This document shows, piece after piece, positions 46,190 through 56,248 of a stretch of DNA of 64,000 bases. A model generated the notes under the pieces. That model worked only from the letters and a program-made list of their open reading frames with translations. It did no database searches and was not told the DNA's origin. How positions within the stretch are numbered: position 1 is the stretch's first letter; each line of letters begins with the position of its first letter. Position numbers and translations under genes: made by a program. The stretch is from Teredinibacter purpureus (GTDB lineage Bacteria > Pseudomonadota > Gammaproteobacteria > Pseudomonadales > Cellvibrionaceae): positions 947,501 through 1,011,500 of the forward strand of contig NZ_CP060092.1 of NCBI RefSeq assembly GCF_014217335.1. The letters run 5' to 3'.

Positions 46190-46411
46190 GTGGTTTTAGG
46201 GTTTTCCACCAACGAGTTAGCAGTGATCGTCCGCCTCTTTCAGTCCGTGTGTTTAACCGGTAAAGTGGCTTGTAATAAAGACCGCGTCAACGTGGCACCA
46301 ATGGAGGGTTTAGCGTGTTGTATCCATCTCAATCCATCCGTTCCCTGTGTTCCGTTTTGTCGTCAACTAATAATCAAGGGCAGTGCTTCGCATTTGTTTG
46401 TGCCGGGCTAA
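46190..46411 (+). CDS. possible small protein, copy 1 (cassette 40)
   Basis: A 73-codon frame from GTG with five Cys (for example ACCIHLNPSVPCVPFC). No ribosome site is convincing and no family is recognised; the cassette may be non-coding. Confidence 0.3.
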   Translation: MVLGFSTNELAVIVRLFQSVCLTGKVACNKDRVNVAPMEGLACCIHLNPSVPCVPFCRQLIIKGSASHLFVPG

Positions 46412-46444
46412 GTCCAGCACAATTAGCTAATACAGTGCTGCCCT

Positions 46445-46499
46445 TAACAAGTTTAGCCATGCGACGCCCAAAAGGCGGGCGCACATGCTAAAGGCGTTA
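46445..46499 (+). repeat. attC 40
   Basis: 55 bp; GCGACGCCC / GGGCGCACATGC arms. Confidence 0.9.
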
Positions 46500-46521
46500 T
46501 AAGCCAAAATAGAGATGGATC

Positions 46522-46707
46522 ATGGCCGGAAAACTAGAGAAAGAAGCTGACTCTATTCAAGAGCATCTGAAAGATAAATGTATTGTTCGAGTCATGCGCC
46601 CTCGAGACAATGAGCTTTGTATCGAGAGCAGTGACGGAACAAGGCTGTTTGTTAATTCTTCAGCTAGCGAAACGCTGGATTTTTCTATAACAGGCGGTGC
46701 ACTATAA
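46522..46707 (+). CDS. small hypothetical protein (cassette 41, gene 1)
   Basis: A 61-residue charged protein (DSIQEHLKDKCIVRVMRPRD). The next gene starts two bases after its stop, so the cassette holds a small operon. Not recognised. Confidence 0.5.
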   Translation: MAGKLEKEADSIQEHLKDKCIVRVMRPRDNELCIESSDGTRLFVNSSASETLDFSITGGAL

Positions 46708-46709
46708 GT

Positions 46710-46982
46710 ATGGGGTTAATCGAATCAATATTAGTCGGCATACAAATCAAACGATTGCAAAAACCTATAATTTTTATTTTTATTTTTATTTTTATGCTTA
46801 TCGGATTTATCGTTTTTAGTTTGTTTGGTGTAGCTATGATTGGTGTTGGAATAGAAGGTTTTATGGTTGGTAAGGGTTTTGCTCCTTCCGCTGGCATGGC
46901 TGCTTTCTCAATTATATTTTTTGGTTTGTCAGCAGTTTGTGGTTACTTCATCAAAAGGTGTGTTCTCAAAAGTGGCTCATAA
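46710..46982 (+). CDS. small membrane protein (cassette 41, gene 2)
   Basis: A 90-residue protein with two transmembrane helices (an Ile/Phe-rich one near residues 19-45 and one near 63-82). Ends on the attC TAA. A toxin-like or accessory pair with the 61-residue protein is possible but unsupported. Confidence 0.5.
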   Translation: MGLIESILVGIQIKRLQKPIIFIFIFIFMLIGFIVFSLFGVAMIGVGIEGFMVGKGFAPSAGMAAFSIIFFGLSAVCGYFIKRCVLKSGS

Positions 46983-47105
46983 CAAAGCAAACCAGCATCA
47001 GTCGCTGCGCTCCTTGGACAGCCTTGTCGTCGCTCGTTTTGCGCATGGCTTCGCCATTTTCGCACAAAACAATCAACAACAAGTCTGCCGCTGTTTGCGG
47101 CGTTA
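46980..47105 (+). repeat. attC 41
   Basis: GCGCATGGCTTCGCCATTTTCGC inner arm; same type as attC 51 and 54. Confidence 0.92.
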
Positions 47106-47146
47106 TGCAGCTAGGATAAGTATTTCGTTTAAATGTTAGGGATGTT

Positions 47147-47422
47147 ATGAATATAGAAGAAGCTGAAAAAACAATCGCTAAAATGGAGAAGAAGCATCAC
47201 ATATCAAAGTGGTTCGCTTTAATATTTGGGGCTTGGATTTTTTCGTTGCCTTTTCTTCCTGACAGCTTCCCTTATTTAAACTGGTTGCGAGCGGAAGATC
47301 CTAGCTCGTTGTATATAATGATAGGTGTTTTTTGTATCGTATGGTCTGTTGATAATTGGCGTACTACAAAAGAGTTGAAATTATTAAAGGCTACCCTAGA
47401 GCTAGGTAAAAAATTCGCATAA
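47147..47422 (+). CDS. small membrane protein (cassette 42)
   Basis: A 91-residue protein with two transmembrane helices (about residues 20-38 and 60-76) between charged ends. Not recognised. Ends on the attC TAA. Confidence 0.55.
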   Translation: MNIEEAEKTIAKMEKKHHISKWFALIFGAWIFSLPFLPDSFPYLNWLRAEDPSSLYIMIGVFCIVWSVDNWRTTKELKLLKATLELGKKFA

Positions 47423-47527
47423 CAAGTTTGTCAACAGGACATTTTTTGCTACGCTCCGTTTTGCGGTGGCTTCGCCACTTTACCGCAAAACTCCACTACA
47501 CAAAAAATGCCTGTTACAAAGGCGTTA
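47420..47527 (+). repeat. attC 42
   Basis: GCGGTGGCTTCGCCACTTTACCGC inner hairpin. Confidence 0.92.
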
Positions 47528-47827
47528 TGAGCCGCCAAATTTTGAGAGTACGTCCATATTTTTGTGGAGAATACGAATAATTTGAATGCTGCCTTGGGTC
47601 GCTATGCGATAAAAAATTATATGACTACCCTGAGGAAATCTTTGGTAATTTTCTTTTATATGGTTACAGTTATTGCCTATTTCGGGGGTATTAGAAAGCA
47701 CATGAAATGTATCATCAAATTGCTTAATGTAAATGTAGCGTTGCTCTCGTCCCCAGCGCTTTTCAGTAAATTTAGCTATAGATTTCAAATCAGTTTTAGC
47801 ACGTCGTGTTAAAGTAAATGCGCTCAT
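47525..47827 (-). CDS. parE: ParE/RelE-family toxin (cassette 43, reversed)
   Basis: A 100-residue toxin (FTLTRRAKTDLKSIAKFTEKRWG opening in pieces; SHIIFYRI and IQIIRILHKNMD near the end), typical of ParE gyrase-poisoning or RelE-fold toxins. It is on the minus strand, opposite to the other cassette genes, as usual for toxin-antitoxin cassettes. Its stop codon uses the GTTA of attC 42. It overlaps parD by four bases. Confidence 0.88.
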   Translation of the reverse strand: MSAFTLTRRAKTDLKSIAKFTEKRWGREQRYIYIKQFDDTFHVLSNTPEIGNNCNHIKENYQRFPQGSHIIFYRIATQGSIQIIRILHKNMDVLSKFGGS

Positions 47828-48054
47828 ATATGACTTTCAGCATCAAGTTCACTCATGAGGCTGTCATAGCTATAGTCAGCTGTACCGCTTTCTTCTCCGT
47901 CAGCCAGCATTTGGCGCAATACATCAAGTTTGCTCTCCTTATCTTCAAGCACCCTCAAACCTGCACGTATAACCTCGCTTGCAGAGCCATAGCGGCCACT
48001 TTGAATTTGATGAGAAATAAAGCCGTCAAAGTGTTCGCCTAACGTAAGCGCCAA
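47824..48054 (-). pseudogene. parD: parD antitoxin, 3' part, split by IS66
   Basis: A 76-codon frame with the ParD ribbon-helix-helix region (FDGFISHQIQSGRYGSASEV). Its original first codons (MAKNTSMTLG) lie at 52281-52311, on the other side of a 4.2-kb insertion. A TTG inside the IS66 end could restart translation as MALTLGEHF, so some antitoxin might still be made; otherwise the toxin would lack its partner. Confidence 0.85.
48036..48043. repeat. IS66 target duplication, left copy
   Basis: CGCCTAAC directly before the IS end; repeated at 52281-52288. Eight bases is the size normal for IS66. Confidence 0.9.
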
Positions 48055-48059
48055 TCCAA

Positions 48060-49565
48060 CTACAGGTCAGAGTGTTTAATATTCCAAGGTAACAGATCAT
48101 CCATGTCGGTACTGTTTAAGTTGGGTAGCGTTTCAAAGACATAGCGTAAATAGTTATACGGGTTTAGTCCATTGGCCTTTGCTGTCTCAACAAGACTATA
48201 AATGTTTGCACTCGCTCGTGCACCAGCTTGACTCTTTGCAAAGAGCCAATTTTTTCTACCAATAGTAAATGGACGGATAGAGCGTTCAGCTGCATTATTG
48301 TCAATTGGGTACGAGCCATCATCAATGTAAGCTGCAAGCCTTGCCCATTGGTTCGATAGATACGACAACGCTTTGCCCACAGCCGTTTCCGGCGGAATAG
48401 TGAGAAGACTTTTATCCAGCCATCTTTTCAAATTTTCAAGAATAGGCTTTGCTTTTTCCTGTCTGATTCTATAACGCTTATCCGGAGGATCGTGTTTGGT
48501 TGCTGCCTCTATCGCGTAAAGCTTCTTGATTTCGTTAATTGCAACATCCGCTTTACCTATTTTTCCTTTTGGTTGAACTTTTTGTGCTTCAACGAACTTT
48601 CTTCGCGCATGAGCCCAACATCCTATGCGAGTAATATTATATTTTTCGCATGCAGGCTGATAACCCTCATAGCCGTCCACCATAATGGCGGCGGTTTGAT
48701 TTGATAGTAAGGTATTGGGTGTTTCTTGTGATCGCGATGCTGAATAACGATAAAGCAATGCAGGCCGATCACCAAAACTTGCCATTAACCATAAATAACT
48801 TTTACTTTGCGCCGTTTTCCCCGGTTCATCTAAGACTTGCAGTGTTGTTTCATCTAAGTGCAAGAGTGTTTGTTGCTGTAAATGCTCTTGTAAACGATCA
48901 ATGAAAGGCTGTACAAGATCTCCAACTTTTACCATCCAGTTGGCGAGGTTGGTACGATCCAAGTGAATACCAATACGTTTAAACATGTCGCTTTGGCGAT
49001 AAAGCGGTAACGCATCGCAATACTTTTGAACCGCCACATAGGCAAGTAACCCTGGGCTGGCGATACTTTTCTCTATTGGTAGTTTGGTGGACCGCGCTGC
49101 TGTTTTGACATGCTCTTCACAGCACGGGCAGGCATACTTTAATCGTCGATGACGAATGACTTTGATTTGAGCAGGAATAATATCGAGCTGTTCTAAATCA
49201 TCACTACCGATAAGCTCTAGCTCCGCACCATCATGTGGGCAGACTTTATCCTCTTCGGATAGATCATGAATAATGTCTTCTCTTGGAAGCTCTTCGGGAA
49301 TGCTGATGCGTGGCTTACGTGTACGCTCGTGAGACTTGACTATTGTGGTATCTGCTTCTTGCTCAAAAGCTGCCTCTTCGGCAATGGATTCAGCCTCATT
49401 AAAGAGACCGACTTGATCAGGAGAAGCTTTTTCGCTTGAGGGTGAAAATTTACGATGAAGGAAGAGACGAATTTGCTCCTTCAGTGATTCAACTTGCGCA
49501 TCTCTCTTAGCAAGCTTTTCTCGCAATTCCGAATTTTCTTTTTCAAGTTTCACCACGGTATTCAT
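48060..49565 (-). CDS. tnpC: IS66-family transposase TnpC
   Basis: A 501-residue DDE transposase with an N-terminal leucine-zipper (LEKENSELREKLAKRD), a Cys-rich zinc finger (KYACPCCEEH) and the catalytic region (HLDETTLQVL, DGYEGYQ, NAAERSIRPF). Looks full length. Confidence 0.95.
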   Translation of the reverse strand: MNTVVKLEKENSELREKLAKRDAQVESLKEQIRLFLHRKFSPSSEKASPDQVGLFNEAESIAEEAAFEQEADTTIVKSHERTRKPRISIPEELPREDIIHDLSEEDKVCPHDGAELELIGSDDLEQLDIIPAQIKVIRHRRLKYACPCCEEHVKTAARSTKLPIEKSIASPGLLAYVAVQKYCDALPLYRQSDMFKRIGIHLDRTNLANWMVKVGDLVQPFIDRLQEHLQQQTLLHLDETTLQVLDEPGKTAQSKSYLWLMASFGDRPALLYRYSASRSQETPNTLLSNQTAAIMVDGYEGYQPACEKYNITRIGCWAHARRKFVEAQKVQPKGKIGKADVAINEIKKLYAIEAATKHDPPDKRYRIRQEKAKPILENLKRWLDKSLLTIPPETAVGKALSYLSNQWARLAAYIDDGSYPIDNNAAERSIRPFTIGRKNWLFAKSQAGARASANIYSLVETAKANGLNPYNYLRYVFETLPNLNSTDMDDLLPWNIKHSDL

Positions 49566-49756
49566 GGTGCTGGATTATACCAAAAACACTAGCCAACGGA
49601 GCGATAACTTAGCGTTTTATGAGGCTTAATTTGCATAATATCGAAGCCACGTAGCAGCCAGATGTTAACGCCAATGTAAAAATGACCCACTAACGCCAAA
49701 CGAAAATTGACCCACCTGAGGCACTATAGCCGCCGGATTAATAGCTAGGCGGTGAC

Positions 49757-51552
<1,796 letters not shown>

Positions 51553-51603
51553 ACGGGGTGGGTCAGTTTTACTTTGGCGATAATCGGTAAAAGTGGGTCA
51601 GTT

Positions 51604-51909
51604 TTAAGCTGGCGTTGACAGCCAGAGCCATTGCTCACCACTAAGCTTTATGGTTTCTTTCTTTGAACGCTTAGGCCACTTGAACCGCTCTTTCTCTAGA
51701 CGCTTTTGCCAAAGTACAAATCCTGACTCATCCCAGTAAAGCACTTTGAGCTGGGAGCAGCGCTTATTGCAGAAAACAAAAACAGCGCGATCAAAAGGCG
51801 ATAACTCCATTTCTTCAGATACGATAAGCGATAGACCGTTTATCGCTTTACGAAAATCAACCGGATCTCTATGCAGATAGACCTCAATATCATCATTCCA
51901 ATGAATCAT
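51604..51909 (-). pseudogene. tnpB: IS66 TnpB, C-terminus replaced by IS21 end
   Basis: The first 95 or so residues are normal TnpB (YLHRDPVDFRKAINGLS, FCNKRCSQLKVLYWDE). After GEQWLWL the frame runs into the IS21 end and stops (STPA). The lost tail can be read beyond the left end of IS21 (minus strand of 49593-49662: LLRGFDIMQIKPHKTLSY...), ending in a stop, which proves the interruption. Confidence 0.9.
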
Positions 51910-52199
51910 GCTAAGCTATGCACCAAGGTCAAAAGTGACTGCATCGGCATATTGGCAGGACACTGGATTTTGCAGCGACCAACAGCAATCGTAAAGTTTG
52001 TATCTACGGTGCCTATCTTAGTCGACTCAACACCAACGGCAACAAACTTAGATTGATTGCGACTTAGGCGTTTGTTCAGTTGCTGGTTGAAGTAGCTGGA
52101 GTTTATTTTTTGGTCTTTGCAGTACTGAGTTTGAGTCTGGCCGCTTTGTTTAAACGCTTCAATGAGTTTTGGCCAGTCGTACTTTTTGTATTTTCGCAT
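51906..52199 (-). CDS. tnpA: IS66 TnpA
   Basis: A 97-residue helix-turn-helix-like protein of IS66 (YDWPKLIEAFKQSGQTQTQY). Overlaps tnpB by four bases. Required with TnpB and TnpC for transposition in the family. Confidence 0.88.
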   Translation of the reverse strand: MRKYKKYDWPKLIEAFKQSGQTQTQYCKDQKINSSYFNQQLNKRLSRNQSKFVAVGVESTKIGTVDTNFTIAVGRCKIQCPANMPMQSLLTLVHSLA

Positions 52200-52280
52200 G
52201 ATCCCTCCGGTTATTTAGTGGAGGCATTAGGGTACTGAATGTCTAGCTCTGCTGATAGATGGGGTTGGATTGGCGCTTAC

Positions 52281-52311
52281 CGCCTAACGTCATACTTGTG
52301 TTTTTAGCCAT
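52281..52311 (-). pseudogene. parD: parD 5' fragment
   Basis: Minus-strand ATG at 52311 reads MAKNTSMTLG and then enters the IS66 end. A GGAGGT ribosome site and an AT-rich promoter-like stretch (TATATATT) lie upstream, between the start codon and attC 43. Confidence 0.85.
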
Positions 52312-52360
52312 GATTCACCTCCGGAATACCAATATATACCTAATTATGGTATAAAAGTCA

Positions 52361-52459
52361 TAACAAGTCAAAGCACGCGGACGTGGCAAAGCTGTCACCT
52401 TTTGTGCAAAAACATGCACAAAAGGTGACAGCTTTGCCACGCCGGTGTTTGAGGCGTTA
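52361..52459 (+). repeat. attC 43
   Basis: Belongs to the parDE cassette. Nearly perfect long palindrome: GTGGCAAAGCTGTCACCTTT with AAAGGTGACAGCTTTGCCAC around a GTGCAAAAACATGCAC hairpin. Confidence 0.93.
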
Positions 52460-52484
52460 AGCACAAAATTGAAATGGAGGTTAT

Positions 52485-52979
52485 ATGGCGAGATTAATTT
52501 TAGTATGTGGTCCTACTGGTGTTGGAAAAACCACTTATTCCTTGCGTCTTTCCAAAGAAATTGGAGCAGTTCGATTTTCTATAGATCCGTGGATGCAAAC
52601 ATTATTCTCAAAAGATATGGTCTCACTCGATTATTCATGGATGATCGAACGAGTAAATCGGTGCTATGAGCAAATATGGGACGTAAGTGAGCAGATTTTA
52701 GCGCTCGATGGAAATGTGCTTTTAGATCTTGGTTTTACTACCAAAGCCCAAAGAGAGTTGTTTTCTAGTAGAGCCAGTGGGCTAGATATAAATTCTGAAA
52801 TACACTACTTAGATGCGCCAAAAGATATTCGTAAAAAACGGATCGAAAAGCGGAATATTGAGAAAGATCCAACCGTCTTCGCTTTTGAGGTAACTGATAT
52901 GATGTTTAACTTTATGGAGCCGAAATTTGAAGTTCCAAGCCAAGGTGAACTTGAATATGGCTGTAAAGTAAATGCTTAA
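52485..52979 (+). CDS. P-loop kinase/ATPase (cassette 44)
   Basis: A 164-residue nucleotide-binding protein (AAA_33-like). Walker A is GPTGVGKTT near residues 9-17, and a later DLGFTTKAQRE and RIEKRN (LID-like basic patch) fit small kinases related to shikimate, gluconate or zeta-toxin kinases. The substrate is unknown. GGAGG precedes the ATG; ends on the attC TAA. Confidence 0.78.
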   Translation: MARLILVCGPTGVGKTTYSLRLSKEIGAVRFSIDPWMQTLFSKDMVSLDYSWMIERVNRCYEQIWDVSEQILALDGNVLLDLGFTTKAQRELFSSRASGLDINSEIHYLDAPKDIRKKRIEKRNIEKDPTVFAFEVTDMMFNFMEPKFEVPSQGELEYGCKVNA

Positions 52980-53075
52980 CAAAGGTAGCCAATTGACCTC
53001 CGTAAGCTGTCTTGGTTTTTGCAAAAATACGCAAAAACACAAGCCATCTTACTCCGGCAATTGCTACCGGCGTTA
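52977..53075 (+). repeat. attC 44
   Basis: GACCTCCGTAAGCTGTCTTG type, close to attC 53. Confidence 0.92.
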
Positions 53076-53096
53076 GGGCTCAATGAGCTTGAACCT

Positions 53097-53513
53097 ATGA
53101 AAAATATATTATTGACTGTTCTTCTTATCATTCCATCGATGGCGCTATCACAAAGCGACAGTGAATTGGCATTGGCAAGCATGGCAAAGGAAGTTGAACA
53201 ATCGTCCTGCGGCAAAAAAATGGACTACAAGAAACTATTTTCATTGTCCGTATCAGGTCAATATAAAGGGGTAGCTAGTTCGGAATGGCTATCTGAGATT
53301 AATGAAACGGCGTTTTTCAAGTGTCCGGAAGGTTTCTTAATGAGCTTATCTTTGGCTCCTGCAGTGGAGCAAGATGAAGTGTTAAGGTATTTTGGTATTG
53401 TAAATCCACCATGGGATATTGCTGCTGCTCTAGAACCATATGAAGAAAATCATGAGCTAAGCAGTTTTGTAAAAAGCAAGTTAGGTGGTTTTAAAAATAT
53501 TCCCAAGCCCTAA
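53097..53513 (+). CDS. hypothetical secreted protein, copy 2 (cassette 45)
   Basis: The same 138-residue exported protein as at 28498, with no difference seen at DNA level. Confidence 0.62.
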   Translation: MKNILLTVLLIIPSMALSQSDSELALASMAKEVEQSSCGKKMDYKKLFSLSVSGQYKGVASSEWLSEINETAFFKCPEGFLMSLSLAPAVEQDEVLRYFGIVNPPWDIAAALEPYEENHELSSFVKSKLGGFKNIPKP

Positions 53514-53621
53514 CAAGTGTAGCCACCTGACACAAATTGCTACGCGCCTTTTTGTGTATTCGCTGCGCTCAATGTTACACAAAAAAGCACTCCACAATTT
53601 GTGCAGGTGCTACAGGCGTTA
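53511..53621 (+). repeat. attC 45
   Basis: Same sequence as attC 12. Confidence 0.93.
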
Positions 53622-53629
53622 GGTGTTAT

Positions 53630-54031
53630 ATGAAAGTCAGCGCCGATAAAGAGATGTGGTCTGAAAGTAGTAAGAAATCATTAAGCTATGAATTGGCTAA
53701 CGATTTCTATGAGAACATACCTTATCGTTGTTATAAATGTGGCGAAGGGGACGTTTTTACAGCTGCTGAACAAAAGGAACGGTTTGAGGTTAAAAAGGCA
53801 TACATATGGGAAAGACGTTATCTCTGCAATTCTTGTTACATAGGTTTTAAATCTCTAAAAAAAGAAATTGCAGACTACGAAGAAAAGTGGAAAGAAGAAT
53901 CTGAAAGTAGCAAAGCAACAGCTACATACTTAAGGGGCTGGCTTTCGTGTTTAAATAAGGTACCTTCATACGGGAAGCAAAAGAATGAATCAATGGCAGC
54001 ACACTTATTGAAACTCATTAACCATACCTAA
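53630..54031 (+). CDS. zinc-ribbon protein, zf-trcl-like (cassette 46)
   Basis: A 133-residue soluble protein. CYKCGEGDVFTAAEQKERF followed by YLCNSCY has the spacing of the probable zinc-ribbon domain (zf-trcl) seen in small bacterial proteins of unknown role. The rest is helical. Start taken after the attC; ends on the attC TAA. Confidence 0.7.
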   Translation: MKVSADKEMWSESSKKSLSYELANDFYENIPYRCYKCGEGDVFTAAEQKERFEVKKAYIWERRYLCNSCYIGFKSLKKEIADYEEKWKEESESSKATATYLRGWLSCLNKVPSYGKQKNESMAAHLLKLINHT

Positions 54032-54127
54032 CAAAGCCAGTAAATCTGACCTCCGTAATCTGTCTTCTTTTTTGCAAAAAAAAGCAAAAAAGAAGCCATC
54101 TCACTCCGGCAGTTTCTGGCGGCGTTA
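54029..54127 (+). repeat. attC 46
   Basis: GACCTCCGTAATCTGTCTTC type, inner TTTTTTGCAAAAAAAAGCAAAAAA stretch. Confidence 0.92.
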
Positions 54128-54141
54128 CGTGTACTAGAGTC

Positions 54142-54699
54142 ATGAATCGAATATTTAAAAATTACGAAGTTACGTTAAGGGATGAACCAGTTTACTCTCG
54201 TAATTCGGCTGACAACCCGAGAGCCTATATTCACGAATACTGTCGTAGTGATGAGTATCAACATGTATCTGCACATGGTGCAAGTGTCAGGGAAAACGAC
54301 GAGACGTTAGCTTCCGCAATATTACTGGGGGTTGGTGGTGCTACAGGGGTTAACGAAAACTCGGTGGCGTTTGACGGCGAATCTCTTTATATGGCTTCGG
54401 GTGATGCACTATATTCACTTTCCTTACCTTCGCTCGAATTGAACTGGTGTGTGAAAGTCGATTTCGCTACATGCTTTGGTGTTTTCTGGCTCCAAGATAG
54501 AAACTGCCTTCTTACGTGGGGCGAGCTAGAGATTGGATGTTATACCCAAACGGGTGAAAAAATGTGGAGTTCATCTGGCCCAGACATATTTACCGAGGGG
54601 CTAGAGTTGCATGAAGACATAGCCACAGTGACGGATTTTAACGGTGATGTACATAATATAAATTTAAGCAACGGTGCAATATCAAGTGCAAACACGTAA
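54142..54699 (+). CDS. hypothetical beta-propeller-like protein (cassette 47)
   Basis: A 185-residue protein with PQQ-like repeat character (DGESLYMASGDALYSLSL, ELEIGCYTQTGEKMWSSSG, TVTDFNGDVHNINLSNG). Too short for a full propeller. Not exported by any visible signal. Ends on the attC TAA. Confidence 0.58.
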   Translation: MNRIFKNYEVTLRDEPVYSRNSADNPRAYIHEYCRSDEYQHVSAHGASVRENDETLASAILLGVGGATGVNENSVAFDGESLYMASGDALYSLSLPSLELNWCVKVDFATCFGVFWLQDRNCLLTWGELEIGCYTQTGEKMWSSSGPDIFTEGLELHEDIATVTDFNGDVHNINLSNGAISSANT

Positions 54700-54795
54700 C
54701 AAGGCCAGTCAATCTGACCTCCGTAAACTGTCTTCTTTTTTGCAAAAAGACGCAAAAAAGCAGCCAATTCACTCCGGCAGTTGCTGGCGGCGTTA
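54697..54795 (+). repeat. attC 47
   Basis: Nearly identical to attC 11. Confidence 0.92.
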
Positions 54796-54812
54796 TGCAT
54801 ACAAGGTAAAAA

Positions 54813-55100
54813 ATGGACGTGTCTAAAATTTTAAAATGGTTAGGTATTATTGAAATTTCGGTAGGATTATTATTGGTAATTATTTGTATCGCGGGTATGT
54901 TATCTTCAAGCTTGTATCCAGAAAGTGATATGCACGGTTATGGTTTAGGTCTCGCAATATTTGGGTCTGGTGTTGGTGGTTTAATGGCCTTTGCCGGTGT
55001 CACATGTCTTTTTAAAAACAGGTGGGGCTTCATAGCACACCTACCACTAATTATTTATTCTTGTGTTTCTTATTATGTGTTTTTATTTAACTATGCATAA
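54813..55100 (+). CDS. small membrane protein with three helices (cassette 48)
   Basis: A 95-residue protein with hydrophobic segments near residues 10-32, 46-67 and 75-93. Not recognised. Ends on the attC TAA. Confidence 0.58.
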   Translation: MDVSKILKWLGIIEISVGLLLVIICIAGMLSSSLYPESDMHGYGLGLAIFGSGVGGLMAFAGVTCLFKNRWGFIAHLPLIIYSCVSYYVFLFNYA

Positions 55101-55163
55101 CAAGCGCAGGCACAGCAGGACAAATTTACGCTACGCTCCAATTTGCCCGTGCTGCGGGCGTTA
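55098..55163 (+). repeat. attC 48
   Basis: 66 bp; CAGCAGGACAAATT / AATTTGCCCGTGCTG arms. Confidence 0.9.
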
Positions 55164-55194
55164 GCACCCAAAACACAATGAGCAGCTATTGTTT

Positions 55195-55560
55195 ATGCAT
55201 GCAGAAACCATCAATGGAAAGCAGTGTATTATTGTCGGGCTGTTTTCAGCGAAAAGAAAGGATATAGATAGCGAAATATCCTCGATGAGGAGCACCCTTA
55301 TCAAACATGGTGCGATTGTTGTTGGAGTTTTAATTCAGCGAAGAGGTGTGTCTAGGTCAAGTAAAAAGGGTGGAGTTAGGCAAATGGACTCACCGCTAAA
55401 CTCGGCAACAGTTATAGGTCCCGGAAAAGTTGAAGAGTTATCCAGGCTGGTAACAGAGCTGCAGGCAAATACAGTTGTTTTTTACAACGATCTACACAGT
55501 ACCCAGAAAACTCGGTTGCAGGAAATAGTTGGTTGTAATGTATTCTGCATCAACGAATAA
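55195..55560 (+). CDS. stand-alone HflX N-terminal domain (cassette 49)
   Basis: A 121-residue protein matching the first domain of the ribosome-splitting GTPase HflX: the alternating strand/helix opening, NSATVIGPGKVEELSRLV (HflX: fVGeGKveEi) and VVFYNDLHSTQKTRLQE (HflX: vvfDheLSpaQerNLE). It stops where HflX continues with the RTGLIL linker and the GTPase domain, which are absent. The frame ends at a proper TAA before the attC, so it appears to be a designed single-domain protein, not a random break. An upstream TTG at 55189 is an alternative start. Confidence 0.75.
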   Translation: MHAETINGKQCIIVGLFSAKRKDIDSEISSMRSTLIKHGAIVVGVLIQRRGVSRSSKKGGVRQMDSPLNSATVIGPGKVEELSRLVTELQANTVVFYNDLHSTQKTRLQEIVGCNVFCINE

Positions 55561-55570
55561 CCATCAGTGC

Positions 55571-55681
55571 TAACAAGGCATTCCACTCGATGCCAAAAGC
55601 TACGCGATTTTTGCGCAACTCGCTCCGCTCGATTATAGCGCAAAAACCGCTCCGCTTTTGTCACGAGTGAATGCGGCGTTA
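55571..55681 (+). repeat. attC 49
   Basis: GCGCAACTCGCTCCGCTCGATTATAGCGC inner arm (55607-55635). Confidence 0.9.
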
Positions 55682-56123
55682 TATTTCAGTTTTTTAATTT
55701 AGGTAATATTCAAAAGGTTTCGTTTGTTTCGGCTCTTGTCCATCGTAAATGGGTAAAGCCATTCCCTGCAATTTCTGCTGTCACAACTGGGTAAATCTCA
55801 GGGATGCGGTGCTTTCTGTATTTTTATAAATAGTGTGTTTTAGCCGTAATGTTTCCCAGCTTGCAGGTTGGTCTTATAAAAGTTCTATTTATAAATTTTG
55901 CTCTTTCACAGTCTCAGCCGATAATTTACCATTTAGTCACAAAGTGCCACTTAGCTAGGTAAATCCAGTCACCTTTCGGCTGGGCTTGTTCCAACTAAGT
56001 AAATCTTGTAACCTAAGGCTATAAATAACACTGGCGCTTATCGCTAGTATAAAATAATTTAATAATTGGTTTTGGCATTGGGTTTTGTATTTATCCAACA
56101 AAACCAGCGTAGGAAAGCCAATA
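55682..56123 (+). other. non-coding cassette body (cassette 50)
   Basis: 442 bp without a credible gene on either strand. A GGTAAATC-like octamer occurs three times (near 55790, 55958 and 55997), and GGTTTTG / CAAAACC arms lie near the end. Role unknown. Confidence 0.45.
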
Positions 56124-56234
56124 TAACAAGGCCATCAAATTGATCGCCAAAACTCCGCATCTTTTTGTGTAATCGCTGCGCTCAATTTTACACAAAAAGC
56201 TGCTCCATTTTGGCAACAATTTATGGCGGCGTTA
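56124..56234 (+). repeat. attC 50
   Basis: TGTGTAATCGCTGCGCTCAATTTTACACA inner arm (56166-56194). Confidence 0.9.
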
Positions 56235-56248
56235 GCTATCAGGCAGAT

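Larger units (their letters stand above)
46180..46499 (+). repeat. duplicated cassette, first copy (cassette 40)
   Basis: A 320-bp unit that occurs again at 56873-57192 with no difference seen, including its attC. Confidence 0.92.
53076..53621 (+). repeat. duplicated cassette, second copy (cassette 45)
   Basis: Same 546-bp unit as 28477-29022, now 24.6 kb away with different neighbours. Confidence 0.92.
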
